From assembly GCA_013152435.1 (NCBI GenBank), contig JAADGJ010000111.1, positions 1 to 59,700 on the forward strand: DNA of 59,700 nt, written 5' to 3'. Under the pieces are notes generated by a model. The model was not told the DNA's origin and did not search any database. It saw nothing but the letters and a program-made list of their open reading frames with translations. Positions 33,182-41,978 of the stretch are shown one piece after another (position 1 is the stretch's first letter; every line of letters begins with the position of its first letter). Source of the stretch: Chloroflexota bacterium. Lineage in GTDB: Bacteria; Chloroflexota; Anaerolineae; DUEN01. The translations under genes were made by a program, and so were the position numbers.

Positions 33182-34567
33182 ATGGCGCCGATTCAGACCG
33201 CTGTCATCCTGGCAGCCGGCCAGGGCACCAAGTTCTGGCCGTATAACGTCGTGCGGCAAAAGGCCGCGTTCCCCATCGCCAACGTCCCGGCCGTTCGCCG
33301 GATCGTGAACGATCTCGTCGACCTCGGCGTGACACGTATTGCGGTCGTCGTGGGGGCAGGCGAGGCCAGCGTGCGGGCTGCCTTGCACGACGCTCCCGGC
33401 GACATCGTCTTCGTGCGACAGCCGGATCCTGACGGGACCGCGCCCGCCGCCCTGCTGGGTGCGCATGACCTGGGCGAGGACTTCCTGGTCGTGTCGGGCG
33501 ATGTGGTCACCGCCCGGGAGAATCTGGCCGCCTTGATGGAGCGCTTCTCTCAGGACCGCCCGTTGGCGGCCGCGCTTATCCAGCCGCTGGAGAAGGAGCG
33601 TCCGCAGGACTGGCTCGTCGCCTTCCCGGAGGGGGATGTCCTGCGCGGGATCGAGGGGCATGGCCGTGAGGGCGCGCATCGGCTGTGTGGGATCTACGCC
33701 TTTCGGCCGGAGGCGCTCCCGTACCTGCGGGACAACCCGGGATTGGTGACCCGGGTGCCGGTCGGCGGGATGCCGCCGTTGGAGGCGGAGATCGCCCAGT
33801 CGCTGCAGATGATGATCGACGCGGGACAGCCGGTGTTGGCCGTGGAGACGTCAGGGTACCACGTGGACCTGGACAAACCCTGGCATATCCTGGAGGCCAA
33901 CTATTATGCCATTCAAGATATGTCGTCTCGGCTGGAGATGGATGTTATCCCGGATTCGGCCCGGATCCACGGCGGAGCGGAGATTCACGGCCGGGTCGTG
34001 CTGGGGGAGAACGCCGTCATCGGCAATCGAGTGGTCGTGGAGGGTGATCTCTGGCTGGGGGATGGGGCCAGCGTCACCAACGGCGCCATCCTGAAGGGGC
34101 CGGTGGTTGTTGGGCGAGAGACCAAGGTCCGAGATTATTGCCAGATCGGGGGGTACAGCGCGCTGGGCGACCGGGGGGTGTATGGCCATGGGGCGGAGTT
34201 CAGCGGCGTGGCCCTGGATACCGTGTACGCCTATCACTACTGCGAGATCTGGGGAGTGGTGGGGCACGCCGTGGACTTTGGAGCGGCCACGGTGTGTGGC
34301 AATCTGCGCTTTGATGATGGCGAGACCGTATGGCGGATCAAGGGGCGGCCGGAGGTGCCCCCTACGCACGCCTCCAATGCGGCCTACTTCGGCGACTTCA
34401 GCCGCACGGGGGTGAACGCCATCATCATGCCCGGGCGGCGGATCGGCGTTTACTCCTGTGTGGGCCCCGGCGTGGTTCTGTATGACGACCTCCCCGACCG
34501 CACCTTGATCACCGTGAAGCAGGAGCTGATCACCCGCCCCTGGGGACCGGAACGATACGGCTGGTAG
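33182..34567 (+). CDS. GlmU-like sugar-phosphate nucleotidyltransferase with left-handed beta-helix
   Basis: This is a 461-residue protein. The N-terminal domain has the pyrophosphorylase signature AVILAAGQGTKFWPYN, where the usual RM after GT is replaced by KF. Segments VVSGDVV and GVTRIAVVVGAG follow the nucleotidyltransferase fold. From about residue 255 on, hexapeptide repeats (GGAEIHGRVVLGENAVIGNRVVVEGDLWLGDG) build a left-handed beta-helix like that of GlmU or GlgC relatives. It likely activates a sugar-1-phosphate with NTP; a second acetyltransferase activity is uncertain. The ATG at 33182 has GGAGG at six bases. It is transcribed alone, convergent with mgtE. Confidence 0.85.
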   Translation: MAPIQTAVILAAGQGTKFWPYNVVRQKAAFPIANVPAVRRIVNDLVDLGVTRIAVVVGAGEASVRAALHDAPGDIVFVRQPDPDGTAPAALLGAHDLGEDFLVVSGDVVTARENLAALMERFSQDRPLAAALIQPLEKERPQDWLVAFPEGDVLRGIEGHGREGAHRLCGIYAFRPEALPYLRDNPGLVTRVPVGGMPPLEAEIAQSLQMMIDAGQPVLAVETSGYHVDLDKPWHILEANYYAIQDMSSRLEMDVIPDSARIHGGAEIHGRVVLGENAVIGNRVVVEGDLWLGDGASVTNGAILKGPVVVGRETKVRDYCQIGGYSALGDRGVYGHGAEFSGVALDTVYAYHYCEIWGVVGHAVDFGAATVCGNLRFDDGETVWRIKGRPEVPPTHASNAAYFGDFSRTGVNAIIMPGRRIGVYSCVGPGVVLYDDLPDRTLITVKQELITRPWGPERYGW

Positions 34568-34634
34568 ACATTACGCACCTACGCAACACGCAATCCGCAA
34601 CACGCAACACGTAATACGCAACACGCAATACACA
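34568..34634 (+). repeat. Third CGCAATACG-type repeat array
   Basis: The whole spacer between the stop codons of the nucleotidyltransferase gene and mgtE consists of units such as CGCAACACGCAATCCGCAAC and ACGTAATACGCAACACGC. It is the same family as at 30028 and 30585, but no gene is enclosed here. Confidence 0.6.
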
Positions 34635-35984
34635 CTATATTCCCAAAATGAGCTTCGCCACATACAGGTAGATCAACAGCCCGGTCGCGTCCACTAGCGT
34701 GCTCATGAACGGTCCGGAGACGATGGCCGGGTCGATATGGAGCCGGCTGGCCAGGATGGGCAGGAGGGAGCCGACGATATTGGCCCAGAGCACGATCAGC
34801 AGAAGCGCGGCGGCGACGGCGCCCGCCACAGCGGGACTGGTCCCCCAGGCTAGGGCTCGCAGGTATCCGACAGCGCCCATGGCGATCCCCAGCACGAGCC
34901 CCACGCGCAGCTCGTGCCAGAGCACCCGGATAGCGTCGCCGGGCTCGATGTCCCCGATGGCCAGCGCCCGGATGATGGTGCTGATCGTCTGGGAGCCTGC
35001 ATTCCCTCCGGTGCCGATCAGCAGCGGGATGAAAAAGGTGAGCGAGACCACCATGGCCAGCTCGTGCTCGAATAGCCGGAGCACGGTGCCCGTCAGAGTC
35101 TCGGTCACGAACAGCAGGAGCAGCCATCCGATGCGGCTGCGGGCCACCCGGGTGACCCGGCTGTCCAGGTACGGCCCGGCCAGGGGCTGCGCACCGCCCA
35201 ATCGCTGGATGTCCTCCGTGATCTCCTCTTGCAGCACGTCCACTAGGTCGTCCACTGTGATGACACCCAGGAGCCGATGGTGGTCGTCCACCACGGGCAG
35301 CGCCAGCAGGTCGTATCGGTCCATCAGGCGGGCGCACTCCTCCTGGTCCGTGCCCGCGGGCACGCTGATGACCTCCGGGTCCATGATGTCCATCATGCGC
35401 TGGTGGGGCTCCGCCATGATGAGCTGGCGCAGGGTGACGGTGCCGCAGAGCACGCCGTTGCGGTCGATGACGAACAGCTGGTCGGCGACGTGGCCCTCGG
35501 GATGCCACCGCCGGACGGCCTCCAGCGCCTCAGCTACCGTCGTGCGGCGGCGCAACGCCAGGAACTCCGAGGTCATCAGGCCGCCGGCCGTGTCGTCCGG
35601 GTGCATCAGCAGCGGGCGCACCTCTTCCGGGTCCTCCAGGCTGGCCAGGATCGCCTCCGCCTGTTCGGGCGGGATGTCGCCCAGCAGATCGGCGGCCTCA
35701 TCCGGCTCCATTTCATCGACGATGCGGGTCAGCGCCTGGGGGGACAGAGTTTGCGCCAGCTTGGCCGCTTCCTCCTCGCCCAACTCCTCGAGGATGTCAG
35801 CCGAATCGGCCGGATTCAGTTGGGGGAGCAGCTTCGTCTGGTCTTCCCGCTCAAGCTCGGAGAACACCTCGGCCTGGTCGGCCGGGCGTAGGCTCTCGAT
35901 AATGGCGACAGCCTGGTCGAAGTCGTTGTTTTCCAGTGCGGCGCGCACGCGATCCAGCGCGCTCTCGATGAGCAGGCGCTCCAT
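34635..35984 (-). CDS. mgtE: Magnesium transporter MgtE
   Basis: This is a 449-residue protein with the full MgtE architecture. The N-terminal superhelical domain (1-130) contains LNPADSADILEELGEEEAAKL. Two CBS domains (about 135-255) contain LMTSEFLALRRRTTV and LPVVDDHHRLLGVITVDDLVDVL. Five transmembrane helices (about 285-449) include the pore signature GTGGNAGSQT. It forms a dimeric Mg2+ channel that closes when the cytosolic domains bind Mg2+. The ATG at 35984 follows AAGGAGG. A perfect promoter about 390 bp upstream and a long structured leader suggest RNA-level control. Confidence 0.96.
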   Translation of the reverse strand: MERLLIESALDRVRAALENNDFDQAVAIIESLRPADQAEVFSELEREDQTKLLPQLNPADSADILEELGEEEAAKLAQTLSPQALTRIVDEMEPDEAADLLGDIPPEQAEAILASLEDPEEVRPLLMHPDDTAGGLMTSEFLALRRRTTVAEALEAVRRWHPEGHVADQLFVIDRNGVLCGTVTLRQLIMAEPHQRMMDIMDPEVISVPAGTDQEECARLMDRYDLLALPVVDDHHRLLGVITVDDLVDVLQEEITEDIQRLGGAQPLAGPYLDSRVTRVARSRIGWLLLLFVTETLTGTVLRLFEHELAMVVSLTFFIPLLIGTGGNAGSQTISTIIRALAIGDIEPGDAIRVLWHELRVGLVLGIAMGAVGYLRALAWGTSPAVAGAVAAALLLIVLWANIVGSLLPILASRLHIDPAIVSGPFMSTLVDATGLLIYLYVAKLILGI

Positions 35985-36367
35985 GATAGCCTCCTTCCCT
36001 TGGCGGGGACCTCGCGCGAACGCACGGGATCTCGCCGCGTCAGACTCGCCGCCGATCCGATCGCCCAGGCGGCTTGCCGTCTGAGGCGGCGGTCACGTGT
36101 ATGGCTACGGCTTGCGAGAGATCTCCGGATGCGCGCTCCCCGAGAAGGGCGGAGCGGCCGGTCAGGAGGCGAGGGAGGTGGGCACGCGGCGGCCCTTCGG
36201 GGAGCGACGTATGAAGTTGTTCATAACGCCACGACCCCAGGCCGCACGGCCCAGATAGGGGCGAGGCCGGAGTCCGTGTTGGGTGCTTTGACCCGGACTG
36301 GGAGGTATCGAACTCTCGTCCATCGTGTCCTTTCTCACCGATCTTTATCCGATATCGGCGATGATCG
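35985..36367 (-). promoter_or_regulatory. Long structured 5' leader of mgtE
   Basis: Transcription from the promoter at 36375-36403 would give about 380 nt of untranslated RNA. It contains a hairpin at 36271-36299 (GTCC/GGAC and GGGT/ACCC stems). A long stem pairs 36133-36150 with 36192-36206 (CGCTCCCCGA..AGGGC against GCCCTTCGGGGAGCG). A 20-codon upstream frame runs from ATG 36224 to TGA 36162 and covers one arm of that stem. I do not recognise the M-box consensus. A Mg2+-sensing leader, by RNA fold or by leader-peptide translation as in mgtL, is a plausible inference. Confidence 0.5.
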
Positions 36368-36374
36368 TGGTGCC

Positions 36375-36403
36375 ATTATAGGAGTGGCTGTTGGGGTTGT
36401 CAA
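36375..36403 (-). promoter_or_regulatory. Perfect consensus sigma-70 promoter for mgtE
   Basis: On the minus strand TTGACA (36403-36398) and TATAAT (36380-36375) are 17 bp apart, matching the consensus at all 12 positions. It faces away from the Lon-like gene promoter at 36455. Confidence 0.75.
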
Positions 36404-36454
36404 TGATTTCAAGCCGGTTTCGGCACAGCCTGCGTGATTAAGGGGCGAATTCGG

Positions 36455-36483
36455 TTGACAACGGTACTTGTCGGACATACAAT
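36455..36483 (+). promoter_or_regulatory. Promoter for the Lon-like gene (TTGACA-N17-TACAAT)
   Basis: The -35 is perfect and the -10 differs from consensus at one position, with 17-bp spacing. It stands 63 bp before the GTG at 36546. The imperfect palindrome GTGTATCATGATTCAC (36493-36508) lies at the expected transcription start and may be a repressor site; it does not match CIRCE. Confidence 0.65.
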
Positions 36484-36545
36484 GGACGCAGCGTGTATCA
36501 TGATTCACGAAGGTCGTCAACGTTCATCGGAAAAGGAGGCAGATC

Positions 36546-38969
36546 GTGGCAGCCGTCAGAGAGTTGGGGCCTGATGCGTTGTGTCGACGGTGTGATCCCG
36601 AGCAATTCCCGTTTGAGACCACGGATGACATAGAGGACTTACACGAGATCATCGGCCAGCCGCGCGCGGTGGAGGCCGTCCAGTTCGGCATCGGCATGGA
36701 GCGCGAGGGGTATAACATTTTCGCTTTGGGGCCGGCCGGGACGGGCAAGTACACCCTCGTTCGGCAGGCCCTGGAGCAGCGGGCGGCTACGGAGCCGGTC
36801 CCCTTCGACTGGTGCTATGTGAACAACTTCGCCCAGCCGTATCGCCCTCGCGTGTTGCGTCTCCCACCGGGCACCGGCGTCAAGCTGCGGCGGGATATGG
36901 AGCAGCTGGTGGAGGAGGTCCGCACGGCTCTGTCCTCCGCCTTTGAGAGCGAGGAATATCGCACGCGTCGGCAGGTCATCGAGGAGGAGTTCAAGGAGCG
37001 CCAGGAACAGGCCTTCAACGAGCTGCGACAGCGGGCGCAGGAGCGGGGACTGGCTTTGCTCCGCACGCCGGTGGGCTTGGTCTTCGCCCCGTTGCGAGAT
37101 GGCGAGGTGCTCCCGCCCGAGGAGTTCCAGAAGCTTCCCGAGGAGGAGCGGAAGCGGCTGGAGGCCGAGGTGGAGGTCATGCAGGAGGAGCTGCAGAAGA
37201 TCATCCACCAGATGCCTCGCTGGGAACGGGAGATGCGGGAGAAGGTGCGGGAGCTGGATCGGGAGATCACCAACTTTGCCGTGGGCCACCTCATCGACGA
37301 GCTGCGGAAGAAGTACGAGGAGCTCCCGGATGTCGTGGAGTACCTGAACGCCGTGCAGCAGGATGTGATCGAGAATGTGCGGGATTTCCTGCGGCCGGAG
37401 GAGCCCCGACAGGGTGCCCCCATAGGGCCGGTCTCACACCTGATGACGGGGCCGCCGACGCTGCGTCGCTATCAGGTGAACGTGTTGGTGGATCACAGCG
37501 AGTCGAAGGGCGCACCGGTGATCTATGAGGACAACCCGACGTACCAGAACCTGGTCGGCCGGGTGGAACACATGGCCCAGATGGGCGCCCTGGTCACCGA
37601 CTTCACCCTGATCAAGCCGGGAGCGCTCCATCGGGCCAACGGCGGATACTTGATCCTGGATGCGCGCAAGGTGTTGCTGCAGCCGTATGCCTGGGAGGCG
37701 CTCAAGCGGGTCCTCCAATCGCGTCAGATCCGCATCGAGTCGCTGGGCGAGATGCTCAGCCTGGTGAGCACCGTCTCCCTGGAGCCCGAGCCGATCCCTT
37801 TGGATGTGAAGGTGGCCCTGTTGGGGGATCGGCTGCTCTATTACCTGCTGAGCTCCCTGGACCCTGACTTCGGCGAGCTGTTCAAGGTGGCGGCGGACTT
37901 CAACGAGGAGTTCGACCGCAGCGACGAGAACCAGATGCTGTATGCCCGGCTGATCGCCACCCTGGCTCGCAAAGAGGGTCTGCGCCCGTTCGATCGGGGG
38001 GCGGTGGCCCGGGTGATCGAGCACAGCTCCCGGCTGGCGGGCGATGCCGAGAAGCTCTCGACGCGCATGCGGAACATCTGCGATCTGCTCCGGGAGGCGG
38101 ATTACTGGGCCGGCCGATCGGGGAATGGAGCTGTGACGGCTCAGGACGTGCAGCGTGCCATTGATGCGCAGATCTATCGCTCCGACCGGGTGCGGGAGAA
38201 GCTCCAGGAGGAGATCCTGCGTGGCACGATCCTGATCGATACGGAAGGGGAGCGGGTCGGCCAGGTGAACGGGCTCTCCGTGATCCAGTTGGGGAATTTC
38301 GCGTTCGGTCGGCCCAGCCGGATCACGGCCCGGGTGCGGATGGGGCGGGGCGAGGTGATCGACATCGAGCGAGAGGTCGAGTTGGGCGGCCCCATCCACT
38401 CCAAGGGTGTGTTGATCCTCTCCGGCTTCCTGGGAGCGCGCTACGCGGCCGAGCGTCCCCTTTCGCTCTCCGCCAGCCTGGTGTTCGAGCAGTCCTACAG
38501 CGGGGTGGAGGGCGACAGCGCGTCATTGGCGGAGCTGTACGCGCTGCTCTCGGCCATCGCCGAGGTGCCCATCAAGCAATCGTTGGCGGTGACCGGCTCG
38601 GTGAACCAGCATGGCCAGATCCAGGCCATCGGTGGGGTCAACGAGAAGATCGAGGGGTTCTTCGACGTTTGCAAGGGGCGAGGGCTGACAGGGGAGCAGG
38701 GCGTGCTCATCCCGGTCTCCAACGTGAAGCATCTCATGCTGCGGTCCGACGTGGTGGAGGCCGTGGCGGCCGGGCAGTTCCATATCTATCCCATTGAGAC
38801 GGTGGATCAGGGGATTGAGCTTCTGACCGGGATCCCCGCGGGCGAGCGGGATGAGGAGGGGAACTACCCGGAGGGGACGATCAACTATCTGGTGGAGAAG
38901 CGGTTGGCGGAGCTGGCGGAGAAACAGGCAGCGTTTGCAAAGGCGGCCGAGGAGGAGGGGCATGAGTGA
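36546..38969 (+). CDS. Lon-related ATP-dependent protease (AAA plus S16 domain)
   Basis: This is an 807-residue protein of the Lon-like group related to archaeal LonB (COG1067). It has Walker A GPAGTGKYT with Lys68. A long coiled-coil insertion (about 105-290) is rich in Glu and Arg. ALHRANGGYLILD is typical of the AAA core. The C-terminal protease domain has GVEGDSASLAE with catalytic Ser658 and GGVNEKIEGFF with Lys701. It differs from classical Lon by lacking the N-terminal substrate domain. It degrades or remodels proteins in the cytoplasm or at the membrane. The start is a GTG at 36546 with AAAGGAGG six bases upstream. A universal stress protein gene overlaps its end by 8 bp. Confidence 0.92.
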   Translation: MAAVRELGPDALCRRCDPEQFPFETTDDIEDLHEIIGQPRAVEAVQFGIGMEREGYNIFALGPAGTGKYTLVRQALEQRAATEPVPFDWCYVNNFAQPYRPRVLRLPPGTGVKLRRDMEQLVEEVRTALSSAFESEEYRTRRQVIEEEFKERQEQAFNELRQRAQERGLALLRTPVGLVFAPLRDGEVLPPEEFQKLPEEERKRLEAEVEVMQEELQKIIHQMPRWEREMREKVRELDREITNFAVGHLIDELRKKYEELPDVVEYLNAVQQDVIENVRDFLRPEEPRQGAPIGPVSHLMTGPPTLRRYQVNVLVDHSESKGAPVIYEDNPTYQNLVGRVEHMAQMGALVTDFTLIKPGALHRANGGYLILDARKVLLQPYAWEALKRVLQSRQIRIESLGEMLSLVSTVSLEPEPIPLDVKVALLGDRLLYYLLSSLDPDFGELFKVAADFNEEFDRSDENQMLYARLIATLARKEGLRPFDRGAVARVIEHSSRLAGDAEKLSTRMRNICDLLREADYWAGRSGNGAVTAQDVQRAIDAQIYRSDRVREKLQEEILRGTILIDTEGERVGQVNGLSVIQLGNFAFGRPSRITARVRMGRGEVIDIEREVELGGPIHSKGVLILSGFLGARYAAERPLSLSASLVFEQSYSGVEGDSASLAELYALLSAIAEVPIKQSLAVTGSVNQHGQIQAIGGVNEKIEGFFDVCKGRGLTGEQGVLIPVSNVKHLMLRSDVVEAVAAGQFHIYPIETVDQGIELLTGIPAGERDEEGNYPEGTINYLVEKRLAELAEKQAAFAKAAEEEGHE

Positions 38970-39804
38970 GGGGGAGCGCGAGCGAGGGATTCGACGTATC
39001 CTGGTGGCGCTAGACGCTTCGCCGCACAGTCTGGCGGCGCTGGAGGCCGCGGCCGAGCTCGCCGCCCGCCTGGAGGCGGAGTTGTTGGGCCTGTTCGTGG
39101 AGGATATCAACCTGTTGCGGCTGGCCGGGTTCCCCTTTGCGCGAGAGGTCGGATCCCTGTCGGCGACGCCTCGTCCGTTGGACAGTCAGCACATCGAGCG
39201 AGAGCTGCGCGCGCAGGCGGACCGGGCGCGTCGGGCCATGGCGAGGGTCGCCGGGCGTGCCCGGGTGCGCTGGTCGTTTCGGGTCGTGCGTGGTCAGGTG
39301 GCGTCGGAGGTGTTGGCGGCGGCCTCGGAGGCGGATCTCGTCAGCCTGGGAAAGGCGGGATGGTCGTGGACCGTGCGGGGGGAGATGGGCTCCACCGCCC
39401 GTTGGGTGTTCTCGCAGGTCCGGTGCCATGCGTTGCTTGCACGGCAGGGCGGCCGGCTGGGCGCGCCCATGGTGGTCCTGTACGATGGATCTCCCTCGGC
39501 TCAGCGGGCTTTGGAGACCGCGGCGAGCCTGGCTCATGGAAAGGAGCCCCCGGTGGTCTATATCCTGGCGGATGACCAGGAGCAGATGAGGCAGCTGCAG
39601 GCTCGGGCCTCCGCCTGGCTGCAGGAACGGGAGATCGCGGCGCGTTACCGGTGGCTGACCAGCGCCGATCTGCCGCAGCTGGCCCGGATCCTCCGATCGG
39701 AGGGGGTCGGCTTGCTGGTATTGCCCGGCGAGAGCTCCGCTCTGCCCGGGGATGTGTTGCAAACCCTGTTGAACGAGATCGATTGCGCACTGTTGGTGCG
39801 ATAA
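38962..39804 (+). CDS. Universal stress protein family protein
   Basis: This is a 280-residue protein starting RRILVALDASPHSLAALEAAAELA, the UspA beta1-alpha1 unit, followed by a second partial UspA-like half (APMVVLYDGSPSAQRALETAASLA). The ATP-binding glycine loop (G-2x-G-9x-GS) is not intact, so ATP binding is doubtful. The ATG at 38962 lies within the end of the Lon-like gene (8-bp overlap) and has GGAGGAGGGG just upstream, so the two are translationally coupled. A stress-linked partnership with the protease is inferred from this coupling. Confidence 0.8.
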   Translation: MSEGERERGIRRILVALDASPHSLAALEAAAELAARLEAELLGLFVEDINLLRLAGFPFAREVGSLSATPRPLDSQHIERELRAQADRARRAMARVAGRARVRWSFRVVRGQVASEVLAAASEADLVSLGKAGWSWTVRGEMGSTARWVFSQVRCHALLARQGGRLGAPMVVLYDGSPSAQRALETAASLAHGKEPPVVYILADDQEQMRQLQARASAWLQEREIAARYRWLTSADLPQLARILRSEGVGLLVLPGESSALPGDVLQTLLNEIDCALLVR

Positions 39805-39824
39805 CATCGGAGGGAAGATCGTTC

Positions 39825-41450
39825 ATGTGTTCGGAGTACCTGTGGTGGCAGACCGGCGTCATTTATCAGATCTACCCGCGCAGCTTCAAGGACACGACGG
39901 GGAACGGCGTTGGCGACCTGGCGGGTATCATTGAGAAGCTGGATTATCTGACCGAGACGTTGGGGGTGGATGCGATTTGGATCTCGCCCTTCTATCCCTC
40001 GCCGATGGCCGACTTCGGTTATGATGTCGCCGATTACACGGACGTGGATCCGCTCTTCGGCGATCTCACCACGTTCGATGAGCTGGTGGCGGAGGCCCAC
40101 GCCAGGAATCTACGGATCATCATCGACTTCGTTCCCAACCATACCTCAGATCAGCATCCATGGTTTCTGGAGTCACGCTCCTCCCGTGAGAACCCCCGGC
40201 GGGATTGGTACGTCTGGAAGGATCCGAAGCCGGACGGATCGCCGCCCAATAACTGGCTCAGCGTGTTCGGGGGATCGGCCTGGGAATGGGACGAGACCAC
40301 CGGCCAGTACTATCTCCACTCGTTTCTCAAGGAGCAGCCCGACCTCAACTGGCGCAACCCGGCCGTGAAGGAGGCCATGTTCGATGTGGTCCGCTTCTGG
40401 CTGGACCGCGGAGTGGATGGCTTCCGGATCGACGTGGCGCATTTCATTATGAAGGATCCCCTGTTCCGTGATAATCCGCCCAATGCCCATCCGGGGGACA
40501 ACCCGTACAAGTCGTTGGGGGAATACGACTCGCAGCTCCATCTGTATGACAAAGGGCATCCGGACGTTCACGCGGTGTTCCGTGAGTTTCGCCGTATCCT
40601 GGACTCGTATAACGGGAATTGGCCCCGGATGTCCGTCGGCGAGATCCATGTCTTCGATTGGGATGAGTGGGCCAGCTACTACGGCGAGCACCTGGACGAG
40701 TTGCACATGCCCTTCAATTTCGGGTTGATCCATGCGGAGTGGACTCCCCAGGCCGTGCGCCGGGTGGTGGATTCCGTCGAGGCGGCGTTGCCGCCGGGCG
40801 CCTGGCCGAACCACGTGTTGGGCAATCACGATGAGCCTCGCATCGCCAGCCGCTACGGACGCACGCCGGCCCGGGTGGCCGCCATGCTGTTGCTCACGCT
40901 GCGTGGCACGCCCACGCTCTACTACGGTGATGAGATCGGCATGGTCAACGTGGATGTCCCTCCGGAGCGCCAACAGGATCCCTGGGGAAAGCGTGTGCCC
41001 GGCCTGGGCCGGGATCCGTGCCGCACGCCCATGCAGTGGACCCCTGGGCCCAATGCCGGATTCTCCCCTCCGGAGACGCCGGAGCTGTGGCTGCCGCTCG
41101 CGCCCGATTATCGGGAGGTCAACGTGGAGCGCGAGCTGGCCGATCCGACCTCGATCCTGAACCTGTATCGGCAGCTGCTGGCCTATCGCAGGCGGACGCC
41201 CGCGCTGCAGTGCGGAGGATATCGCCCCCTCGATGATGTGCCGCCGTCGTGCTACGTCTTCCTGCGCGCTGTGGACGATCAGCGGCTTTTGGTGGCTCTC
41301 AACTTCTCCGGCGAGGAGCAGAAAGTGGCCCTCCCGGCCCTGGGTGAGGGGAGGGTGGCCATTTCCACCTATCTCGATCGTCAGGGGCCGGTGAATCTGT
41401 CCGGATTATCCCTGCGGGGGCATGAGGGCGTGATCGTTGAGCTGCGTTGA
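39825..41450 (+). CDS. Alpha-glucosidase / oligo-1,6-glucosidase (GH13)
   Basis: This is a 541-residue protein with the conserved GH13 regions: IDFVPNHTSDQHPWF (region I), GFRIDVAHF with the nucleophile Asp (region II), VGEIHVF with the acid/base Glu (region III) and VLGNHDEPR (region IV). QIYPRSFKDTTGNGVGDLAGI at the start is typical of cytoplasmic oligosaccharide alpha-glucosidases. It releases glucose from alpha-1,4 or alpha-1,6 oligosaccharides. No signal peptide. The ATG at 39825 follows GGAGGG at ten bases. A longer frame from 39651 overlaps the stress-protein gene and is rejected. Confidence 0.92.
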   Translation: MCSEYLWWQTGVIYQIYPRSFKDTTGNGVGDLAGIIEKLDYLTETLGVDAIWISPFYPSPMADFGYDVADYTDVDPLFGDLTTFDELVAEAHARNLRIIIDFVPNHTSDQHPWFLESRSSRENPRRDWYVWKDPKPDGSPPNNWLSVFGGSAWEWDETTGQYYLHSFLKEQPDLNWRNPAVKEAMFDVVRFWLDRGVDGFRIDVAHFIMKDPLFRDNPPNAHPGDNPYKSLGEYDSQLHLYDKGHPDVHAVFREFRRILDSYNGNWPRMSVGEIHVFDWDEWASYYGEHLDELHMPFNFGLIHAEWTPQAVRRVVDSVEAALPPGAWPNHVLGNHDEPRIASRYGRTPARVAAMLLLTLRGTPTLYYGDEIGMVNVDVPPERQQDPWGKRVPGLGRDPCRTPMQWTPGPNAGFSPPETPELWLPLAPDYREVNVERELADPTSILNLYRQLLAYRRRTPALQCGGYRPLDDVPPSCYVFLRAVDDQRLLVALNFSGEEQKVALPALGEGRVAISTYLDRQGPVNLSGLSLRGHEGVIVELR

Positions 41451-41487
41451 TGGCGGAGACGGGGAAGCGAGGGGACAGGAGGAGCAC

Positions 41488-41934
41488 ATGGCGGACTCCG
41501 TTCAGACCCTGTTAGATGTCCTGGATCGCAATCTGCAGAGCATTTGGGATGGTGATGTGGAGACCTATCGGGCGACCACGGCCGAAGATGTCTCCTTCTT
41601 CGAGTGGTATATCTCGCCTCAGCGCATCGATGGCATCGACTTTCATCTGCGTGAGCTGAAGGTGCACGCCCGCGTGTTGGGCGGGGGCTCGGACGCGGTT
41701 CGCATCGAGCATGAGGTTCTCCAGCCGCGCGTGCAGATCTATGGGGACACGGCGATCATCACCTATACACTGCTGACCCGAGCCGTAAGCTCGGCTGGGG
41801 TCGTTCACAAGAGCCACAACGAGACCCGTGTCTTCCATAACTTCGGCACGGATGATGAGCCCCAGTGGAAGCTGGTGCATTGCCACAAATCACCCATCGC
41901 CACGGAGGAGAGCCTGGCGGCGTTACGTCGCTGA
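41488..41934 (+). CDS. NTF2/SnoaL-like small protein
   Basis: This 148-residue protein has the cone-shaped NTF2 fold pattern. A helical start is VQTLLDVLDRNLQSIWDGDVETYRATTAEDVSFFEW, and beta strands follow (RVQIYGDTAIITYTLLTR, HNETRVFHNFGTDDEPQWKLVHCHKS). The last segment resembles the CaMKII-association/DUF4440 group, whose WKLVHxHxS ending is common. The role is unknown; such proteins may be small enzymes or ligand-binding subunits. The ATG at 41488 has AGGAGGAG directly upstream. It follows the GH13 gene by 37 bp in the same operon. Confidence 0.75.
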   Translation: MADSVQTLLDVLDRNLQSIWDGDVETYRATTAEDVSFFEWYISPQRIDGIDFHLRELKVHARVLGGGSDAVRIEHEVLQPRVQIYGDTAIITYTLLTRAVSSAGVVHKSHNETRVFHNFGTDDEPQWKLVHCHKSPIATEESLAALRR

Positions 41935-41978
41935 CCCCTCTATGCCCCTTTCGGATGCGAGCGCATGGCAGGGATCTC

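Larger units (their letters stand above)
35985..36545. other. 561-bp divergent spacer between mgtE and the Lon-like gene
   Basis: It holds two divergent strong promoters (36375-36403 minus, 36455-36483 plus), the mgtE leader, and an operator-like palindrome at 36493. A plus-strand open frame (36000-36437) looks like a chance frame because its codon pattern is arginine-rich and unordered. Confidence 0.6.

Noticed and set aside
34699-36084. 461-codon plus-strand frame opposite mgtE
   Set aside because: Ser/Arg-rich translation without structure; mgtE on the other strand is unmistakable.
35985-36367. M-box (ykoK) magnesium riboswitch in the mgtE leader
   Set aside because: I looked for the conserved GGTGAGGCTCC and ACGCCAA-GGGTCAACAG blocks. 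Only a loose GGTGAGAAAGG and a lone GGGTCAA are present, so I leave the leader unclassified. An Infernal search would decide.
36493-36508. CIRCE heat-shock operator before the Lon-like gene
   Set aside because: The palindrome is GTGTATCATGATTCAC, not TTAGCACTC-N9-GAGTGCTAA.
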